Shown: positions 8,260 through 11,794 of the stretch, one piece after another
How positions within the stretch are numbered: the stretch's first letter is position 1
How the letters are laid out: every line of letters starts with the position of its first letter
Assembly (NCBI GenBank): GCA_002898975.1
Contig: BEID01000010.1
Location: 1 to 11,794, forward strand
Direction of reading: 5' to 3'
Origin: a bacterium HR27
Lineage (GTDB): Bacteria; Chloroflexota; Chloroflexia; Thermomicrobiales; Thermomicrobiaceae
Length of the DNA stretch: 11,794 nucleotides
Position numbers and translations under genes: made by a program
The notes under the pieces: generated by a model
What the model was told of the DNA's origin: nothing
Seen by the model: only the letters and a program-made list of their open reading frames with translations
Databases searched by the model: none

Positions 8260-8306
8260 GTAGGGGTCACGCGTGCGTGACCCTTCGGGTCAGGGGTGCC
8301 TGACCT
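8260..8306 (+). repeat. GTAG followed by two tandem hairpins
   Basis: GTAG, then GGGTCACGC-GT-GCGTGACCC (8264-8283), TTC, then GGGTCAGGG-GT-GCCTGACCT (8287-8306). The first stem is perfect and the second has end mismatches. The same hairpin-TTC-hairpin arrangement occurs at 8546-8588 and 8760-8802. Confidence 0.8.
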
Positions 8307-8320
8307 GCGGAGCCCCCCTG

Positions 8321-8380
8321 CCCCCTCTCCCGCACCGCGCGGGGAGGGGGTGGCGAGCGGAGCGAGCCGGGGGTGAGGGG
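8321..8380 (-). repeat. 60-bp repeat, copy 2 (inverted)
   Basis: Read on the minus strand, this is the 60-bp unit of 3927-3986 with a single T missing in the hairpin arm and one extra G at the end. The near-identity contrasts with the looser match of the longer repeats. Confidence 0.85.
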
Positions 8381-8418
8381 TGTCCAGCCTGGCGTTGTGC
8401 CACCGCGGTTCGCTGTCC

Positions 8419-8435
8419 GCGCCTGCGGCGCGTCC
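8419..8435 (+). repeat. GCGCC-TGC-GGCGC mini-hairpin, copy 1
   Basis: A 5-bp stem (6 bp with the flanking C/G) placed directly before the CGAGGC hairpin, separated by GTCC. It recurs at 8640-8653 with a 4-base loop and at 8834-8852 with an 8-bp stem, each time on the non-GTAG side of a main hairpin. It therefore seems to be a regular part of the composite element. Confidence 0.55.
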
Positions 8436-8565
8436 GGGCGAGGCACGCCTCGCCCCTACACGGTTACAGGGCGGGGAACGATACGCCGACCGTGGTCGGT
8501 CGTCGGTCACGGTGGCTGCTGCCGCGCCGCCGTTGCCCCCTGTAGGGGTCAGGCGTGCCTGACCC
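8436..8565 (+). repeat. 130-bp paired-hairpin (BIME/MITE-like) unit, copy 2
   Basis: GGGCGAGGC-AC-GCCTCGCCC (8436-8455) followed by CTAC, then an interior, then GTAG and GGGTCAGGC-GT-GCCTGACCC (8546-8565). The interior ends are CCCCTACA and TGTAGGGG. The centre again has a dyad, ACCGTG...CACGGT, but the rest of the interior has diverged from the other two copies. Confidence 0.78.
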
Positions 8566-8568
8566 TTC

Positions 8569-8611
8569 GGGTCACGCGTGCGTGACCCTTCAGGTCAGGG
8601 GTGCCTGACCC
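8569..8611 (+). repeat. Two extra tandem hairpins attached to copy 2
   Basis: GGGTCACGC-GT-GCGTGACCC (8569-8588) and AGGTCAGGG-GT-GCCTGACCC (8592-8611), each separated from its predecessor by TTC. With 8546-8565 they make a run of three hairpins at a 23-base period. Confidence 0.8.
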
Positions 8612-8639
8612 GTCCGGTCCGTACTCGGTCACCATGGCC

Positions 8640-8779
8640 GCGCCTTGCGGCGCGTCCGGGCGAGGCACGCCTCGCCCCTACAGGACGGGCGTCGATGCAC
8701 CCGCCGTCACCGATTGGTGGTCACGGTCCCTACGATGGCCCCGGCGTTTCCCCCTGGAGGGGTCAGGCGTGCCTGACCC
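8640..8779 (+). repeat. Mini-hairpin plus 122-bp paired-hairpin unit, copy 3
   Basis: The mini-hairpin GCGCC-TTGC-GGCGC (8640-8653) precedes GGGCGAGGC-AC-GCCTCGCCC (8658-8677) with CTAC. The far end is GGGTCAGGC-GT-GCCTGACCC (8760-8779), where the expected GTAG has become GGAG. The interior is very close to the inverted copy at 4049-4168: the ATCGGTGACGG and GACCGTGACCA core blocks and the CATCGACG block are shared. Confidence 0.8.
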
Positions 8780-8782
8780 TTC

Positions 8783-8802
8783 GGGTCACGCGTGCGTGAC
8801 CC
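8783..8802 (+). repeat. Single hairpin, TCACGC type
   Basis: GGGTCACGC-GT-GCGTGACCC, a perfect 9-bp stem, separated by TTC from the previous hairpin. A small CCGGCCC/GGGCCGG dyad follows at 8808-8821. Confidence 0.8.
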
Positions 8803-8833
8803 GTCCGGCCCGGGAGGGCCGGGAACCTACGTA

Positions 8834-9000
8834 CCCGCGCCTGCGGCGCGGGCGGGCGACGCACGCGTCGCCCCTACGGGGACAACGCGGAGGGGGCGGC
8901 CGCAGGAGCGACGGGGGTGAGGGATGTCCCACCACGTGCGAAGACCTGTGCGGTCGATTGCCGCACCTCGCGGCGCGGCCGGGCACGGCACGCCGCGCCT
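8834..9000 (-). repeat. 146-bp composite repeat, copy 2 (inverted), with mini-hairpin
   Basis: The mini-hairpin CCCGCGCC-TGC-GGCGCGGG (8834-8852) adjoins GGGCGACGC-AC-GCGTCGCCC (8854-8873) and CTAC. Reading on the minus strand from 9000, the unit follows the order of 3773-3918, with an outer hairpin GGGCACGGC-AC-GCCGCGCCT (8981-9000). Several substitutions separate the two copies. Confidence 0.75.
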
Positions 9001-9077
9001 TGCCAGGGCGTGGTCGGTTGGCGATGGTCGCCTGCCGCTCGCCGACCTCCGTTCCCCAAACCACGAATCCCCCGCAC

Positions 9078-9098
9078 GGGTCACGCACGCGTGAACCC
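9078..9098. repeat. Hairpin, TCACGC type with a one-base bulge
   Basis: GGGTCACGC-AC-GCGTGAACCC has one extra A in the right arm and is followed by a CGGCC-ggag-GGCCG dyad. It lies about 100 bases beyond the stop of the 193-aa gene. The remaining DNA from 9001 to 9198 shows no gene or other clear feature. Confidence 0.6.
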
Positions 9099-9198
9099 GT
9101 CGGCCGGAGGGCCGGGAAACACGATCCGGCAGGGCCGGACGCTGCGTGCTGCGCCCCGCCGACCGAAGCCAACAGGACGGCGCTGGATACGGTACGCG

Positions 9199-9780
9199 CT
9201 ACCGGACGACCGCACCCTGCCTCGTCGCTTCGCCACGCAGGAAGGACAACGCCAGGAACTGCCAGTCGAGCGTCAGGCGCGTGGCACGGATCCGCTCGAG
9301 GAGACCGCTGTCCTCGACGCGCAGGAGCAGCTCGGCCTGCTCGCCCTGAGCCGCTCGAGCACGGGCAGCCGAGACGCGCAGCCCGCCCAGGTCGACGGCA
9401 GCCCGCTCGACGGTCGGCGCGCGCTCCTGCGATGGTCCGGTCGTCGGCAGCTGGGCCACCAGCTGCTGGAAGATGCTGGGAGCTGCTGCGAGCTGTCCCT
9501 CCCAGCCCCGGCCGTACGCGTCGCGGACCGCGACCCGCTGGCTGGCGAGGTCGACCAGGAACCAGGTGGTGACACCGTGGACCGCCAGCGCGCCGCGCAC
9601 CCGGAGCGGGCGACCATCGGCGGCCCGGTCGACCGTCAGCTCGGCGAGCGCGACGACCGGTGCCGGCGCTGGCCGGCTGGCACTCGCGGTGAGGCGCTGG
9701 CGGGCCGGTGCGAGGTCGAGTCGCTCGGCGAGCGTCGCGCCCCCGGCTAGCATGGCTTTCCTCGATACAGCACTCGTCAC
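9199..9780 (-). CDS. Uncharacterised protein next to flagellin
   Basis: I do not recognise this 193-aa protein. It has no signal peptide, membrane helix or cysteine and is rich in Ala, Arg and Leu. The N-terminal 45 residues are probably disordered (SASRPAPAPVV). A beta-rich core (about 43-100: VALAELTVD, LRVRGALAVHG, TWFLVDLASQRVAVRDAYG) is followed by a predicted amphipathic helix (PSIFQQLVAQLP), another Ala-rich helix and a hydrophobic C-terminal segment (LTLDWQFLALSFLRG). Of three possible starts, the GTG at 9780 has GAGGAG at the best spacing (8 bases); GTG at 9786 and ATG at 9753 are alternatives. A candidate sigma-28 promoter sits 52 bases upstream. Its place after flagellin and that promoter suggest a late flagellar or motility role, such as an export, capping or glycosylation helper; this is inference only. 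Confidence 0.8.
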   Translation of the reverse strand: MTSAVSRKAMLAGGATLAERLDLAPARQRLTASASRPAPAPVVALAELTVDRAADGRPLRVRGALAVHGVTTWFLVDLASQRVAVRDAYGRGWEGQLAAAPSIFQQLVAQLPTTGPSQERAPTVERAAVDLGGLRVSAARARAAQGEQAELLLRVEDSGLLERIRATRLTLDWQFLALSFLRGEATRQGAVVR

Positions 9781-9831
9781 ACTCACTGCTCCTCACGCAC
9801 CGGGTGTCACCGCTTACCTCGTCGTACGGGG

Positions 9832-9859
9832 AAAACGGGGTTCCCTGTCCCGTCCTCGA
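9832..9859 (-). promoter_or_regulatory. Candidate sigma-28 promoter of the 193-aa gene
   Basis: On the minus strand TCGAG (9855-9859), 16 bases, then CCGTTTT (9832-9838). This is the weakest -10 of the four candidates. It lies just past the flagellin terminator, where a new promoter would be expected. Confidence 0.35.
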
Positions 9860-9867
9860 AGACGACG

Positions 9868-9897
9868 ACGCCCCGACCGGGATACCGGCCGGGGCGT
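9868..9897 (-). terminator. Hairpin terminator of flagellin
   Basis: In the minus-strand RNA there is a 13-bp stem with a UAUC loop and one G-U pair (arms 9885-9897 and 9868-9880), starting 15 bases after the flagellin stop codon. It is followed by CGTCGTCTTC rather than a true T-run, so termination may be partial or factor-assisted. Confidence 0.65.
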
Positions 9898-9912
9898 GCT
9901 GCGCGCGCTCGC

Positions 9913-11463
9913 CTAGCGCAGGAGCTGCAGGACCGACTGCGGGATCGCGTTGGCCTGGGCCAGGACGGCCACACCGGCCTGCTGGAGGATCTGGTTGCGG
10001 GTGAAGGTGACCATCTCCGCCGCCATGTCGACGTCGCGGATCCGGCTCTCCGAGGCGGTGAGGTTCTCGTTCTGGACGCCCAGGTTGGCGATCGTGTGCT
10101 CGAGCCGGTTCTGCGCCGCACCGAGCTCGGAGCGGACGTTGTTCACGTAGCTGATGGCGCCGTCGATCGCCGTGATGAGGTCCTTGGCTGCCTGGACTTG
10201 TTGCGCGTTCGTACCGGGTGAGCTGTCGACCTGGTTCGCGAAATTGTTCAGCTGCGTGTAGAGGTTCTGCAGCGCCGCGGGTGTCGCGCTGTTGTTATCG
10301 ACCAGGACACGGCTGAAGGCAACCAAATAGCTGTGCCCACTGTTCGGACCGACCTGGAAGTGGGCTGACCCGTCCCCGCTGGTCGTGAGCACGTAGCGGT
10401 CCAGCCCGTAGCCGATGTCGTCCTTGCTGGCGAAGCCGGTGGTCGTCTCGAAGGTGATCTCCACGCCGAGCGCCTCGAAGTTCAGCGTGAAGCGCCCACC
10501 CGCTGCGACCGAGGCGGGCAGATCGAGGCTCTGCGCGGCACCGTCCGAGCCGCGTGTTAGGGTAATCTGCTGCGTGGTCGCGTTGTAGCTGAACGTGTAG
10601 GTATCGCTCGCCAGCGCACCGCTCACGTCGATCGCCGCCACGTGGCCGAGCGCGGTCCGGATCGGCGTATTGGGCGTCCCACGGAGGTCCGAGGTCGCGG
10701 CCACGACACCACTACTGTCGACCTCGATGCTCCGCCCCTCGAGCGCGCGACCGAGCAGGTCAGCCGTGCGGAAGCCAGCGCTGATGTTTAGCGTGAACCC
10801 GTTACCCGATCCGTCATCGAACGTGACAGTCTGTGGGCCCGGGGTATACGCGTTATCAGCCGGCAGAGATGCGTAGAACGTCGTGCTTCCATCGGTGGCC
10901 GTGAGCTGGTTCGTGGTCTCATCGTACGAGATCGTGTACGTCCCAGCAGCGACGGTTCCGTTGACGGTGAGACCAGTGACCGTCCCCTCGCCGCCGACGC
11001 GGCTGCCGACGGCGAAAGCCGATGCCGAATCGACACTGGTCGCCAGCGAGCCGGTGAGGAGCAACTTGCCGTTGAAGGTGGTCCGGTTGGCGATCGCGTT
11101 GACCTCCTGCTGCAGGTTTTGCAGCTCGCTGTTGATCGCCGCCCGGTCTTCCGTCGTCAGCGTATCGTTCGCAGCCTGGACAGCCAGCTCGCGCATGCGC
11201 TGGAGCATCGAGTGCACTTCGTTCAGTGCACCTTCGGCCGTCTGGATCATCGAGACGCCGTCCTGGGCGTTGCGCATCGCCTGCTGGATGCCGCGGATCT
11301 GGGCCCGCAGCTTCTCGGAGATCGAGAGCCCGGCCGCGTCGTCAGCCGCTCGGTTGATGCGCAAGCCGCTCGAGAGCTTCTCGATCGACTTGGCCAGGGC
11401 GAACCCGGTGATCGAGAGGTTGCGCTGCGCGTTGACCGCGTTGATGTTGTTGTAGATCCGCAT
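9913..11463 (-). CDS. fliC: Flagellin
   Basis: This 516-aa protein is the filament subunit, exported through the flagellar apparatus and assembled outside the cell. The N-terminal D0/D1 is conserved over residues 1-140 (MRIYNNINAVNAQRNL, KLSSGLRINRAADDAAGLSI, NAQDGVSMIQTAEGAL, RTTFNGKLLLTG). The C-terminal D1/D0 is conserved over about 405-516 (GAAQNRLEHTIANL, ESRIRDVDMAAEMV, ILQQAGVAVLAQAN) and ends in the usual LLR. The central 150-400 is the variable surface region. It contains two similar units (about 168-240 and 281-353), each with a TYT-x-SY-x-x-TT-x-Q-x-T-x-T strand pair and a later F(T)LN...F segment. There is no cysteine. The start at 11463 has AAGGGAGG upstream and matches other flagellins. 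Strong terminator and promoter signals flank it, so it is probably a single-gene unit. Confidence 0.98.
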   Translation of the reverse strand: MRIYNNINAVNAQRNLSITGFALAKSIEKLSSGLRINRAADDAAGLSISEKLRAQIRGIQQAMRNAQDGVSMIQTAEGALNEVHSMLQRMRELAVQAANDTLTTEDRAAINSELQNLQQEVNAIANRTTFNGKLLLTGSLATSVDSASAFAVGSRVGGEGTVTGLTVNGTVAAGTYTISYDETTNQLTATDGSTTFYASLPADNAYTPGPQTVTFDDGSGNGFTLNISAGFRTADLLGRALEGRSIEVDSSGVVAATSDLRGTPNTPIRTALGHVAAIDVSGALASDTYTFSYNATTQQITLTRGSDGAAQSLDLPASVAAGGRFTLNFEALGVEITFETTTGFASKDDIGYGLDRYVLTTSGDGSAHFQVGPNSGHSYLVAFSRVLVDNNSATPAALQNLYTQLNNFANQVDSSPGTNAQQVQAAKDLITAIDGAISYVNNVRSELGAAQNRLEHTIANLGVQNENLTASESRIRDVDMAAEMVTFTRNQILQQAGVAVLAQANAIPQSVLQLLR

Positions 11464-11614
11464 CGTCGGCCTCCCTTGCCGTTCGAGTCACGACCAGCAC
11501 GTCCCTGCGCTGGCCCGTCGTTCCCGAAAACCTCGCGACCGTTTCGCCGTCGCGCGCGGTCGACCTCGCTTCGTGCCGCCTCACCCGGCGGCGGGGCCTC
11601 CTTTCTGCTCTGGT
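11464..11614 (-). other. Probable long 5' leader of flagellin mRNA
   Basis: If the promoter at 11615-11642 is right, the leader is roughly 140 bases. It can form GCGAC...GTCGC and CCAGC...GCTGG stem-loops (the latter at 11494-11513, 30 bases before the ATG). The ribosome site AAGGGAGG is unpaired in these simple models. No ORF with a credible start is seen. Confidence 0.35.
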
Positions 11615-11642
11615 GTTTCGGCAGGCGACGCGCTGGGCTCGA
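11615..11642 (-). promoter_or_regulatory. Candidate sigma-28 promoter of flagellin
   Basis: On the minus strand TCGAG (11638-11642), 16 bases, then CCGAAAC (11615-11621), preceded by G, giving GCCGAAAC against the sigma-28 consensus GCCGATAA/T. The -10 is identical to that of the receptor gene. A separate 12-bp palindrome, CCGATCGATCGG (11698-11709), lies 56 bases further upstream and could be an operator, with little support. Confidence 0.5.
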
Positions 11643-11766
11643 TAGGGAAGGAAGTACCGGTTCCTACGCGGTATGCGCTGACACCGGTGAGCTGGAACCG
11701 ATCGATCGGCAAAGGACATGACGCGTGTCCTCTGCAGCCGGGCGAGGCCTGCCGTTCCCGCGGGGC

Positions 11767-11794
11767 CACCCCTCACCCCCGTCGCGACCGCAGC
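11767..11794 (+). repeat. Partial copy of the 146-bp repeat at the window edge
   Basis: The sequence ACCCCTCACCCCCGTCGCGA and the following bases match the middle of the 146-bp unit (3847-3870 and its inverted copy near 8895-8927). A decayed hairpin (GGGCGAGGCCTGCC) lies about 25 bases before it. The unit appears to continue past the window. Confidence 0.5.

Noticed and set aside
8260..9000. CRISPR array
   Set aside because: Repeats are self-palindromic, occur in both orientations and at irregular spacing, and have no uniform unique spacers.
8601..9796. Several frames of 195-336 codons on both strands crossing the repeat array and the 193-aa gene
   Set aside because: They run through palindromic repeats, translate to repeated Arg/Gly/Pro-rich peptides, and overlap one another. 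Only the minus frame 9199-9780 has a good ribosome site and protein-like sequence.
11464..11776. Minus-strand frame (from 11776) overlapping the flagellin start as an upstream gene
   Set aside because: It is out of frame with flagellin, has no ribosome site, is rich in Arg, and covers the promoter and leader.

Overview
The window is a GC-rich stretch (mid-60s % by eye) carrying part of a bacterial flagellum and chemotaxis locus. Every gene I can support is on the minus strand. High GC, the frequent GTG starts and the GTAG-tipped palindromes between genes suggest a thermophilic Chloroflexota of the Thermomicrobium/Sphaerobacter type. T. roseum is known to carry its flagellar and chemotaxis genes on a megaplasmid. 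This assignment is inference only; no rRNA or other marker gene is present.

Layout in transcription order, from high to low coordinates. (1) 11464-11794: promoter and long leader of flagellin, with a cut-off repeat at the window edge. (2) Flagellin, 9913-11463, followed by a hairpin terminator. (3) A 193-aa protein I do not recognise, 9199-9780. (4) About 1.2 kb without a gene, 7969-9198, packed with palindromic repeats. (5) A four-gene chemotaxis operon, 4341-7968: a CheR-CheB fusion, CheY, a CheX-like phosphatase, and a divergent protein with one CheC/CheX-style E-x-x-N motif. (6) A second repeat-rich gap, 3614-4340. (7) A methyl-accepting chemotaxis protein followed by cheA, 1-3613; cheA runs off the window.

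How the genes fit together: the receptor senses a signal and controls CheA, which phosphorylates CheY to act on the flagellar motor. The CheR and CheB halves of the fusion add and remove methyl groups on the receptor. CheX, and perhaps its neighbour, would remove phosphate from CheY; no CheZ, CheW or CheD is seen here.

Two patterns go beyond the genes. First, all four inferred transcription units have TC(A/G)AG, exactly 16 bases, then CCGWWWY on the minus strand just upstream, which looks like a sigma-28 (FliA/SigD) promoter. Second, the two gaps hold at least 15 copies of a 20-bp hairpin with a GTAG tip whose stem varies by compensating changes. The copies are assembled into larger units of about 60, 120-130 and 146 bp. 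The two repeat arrays lie in opposite orientation on either side of the cheRB operon.
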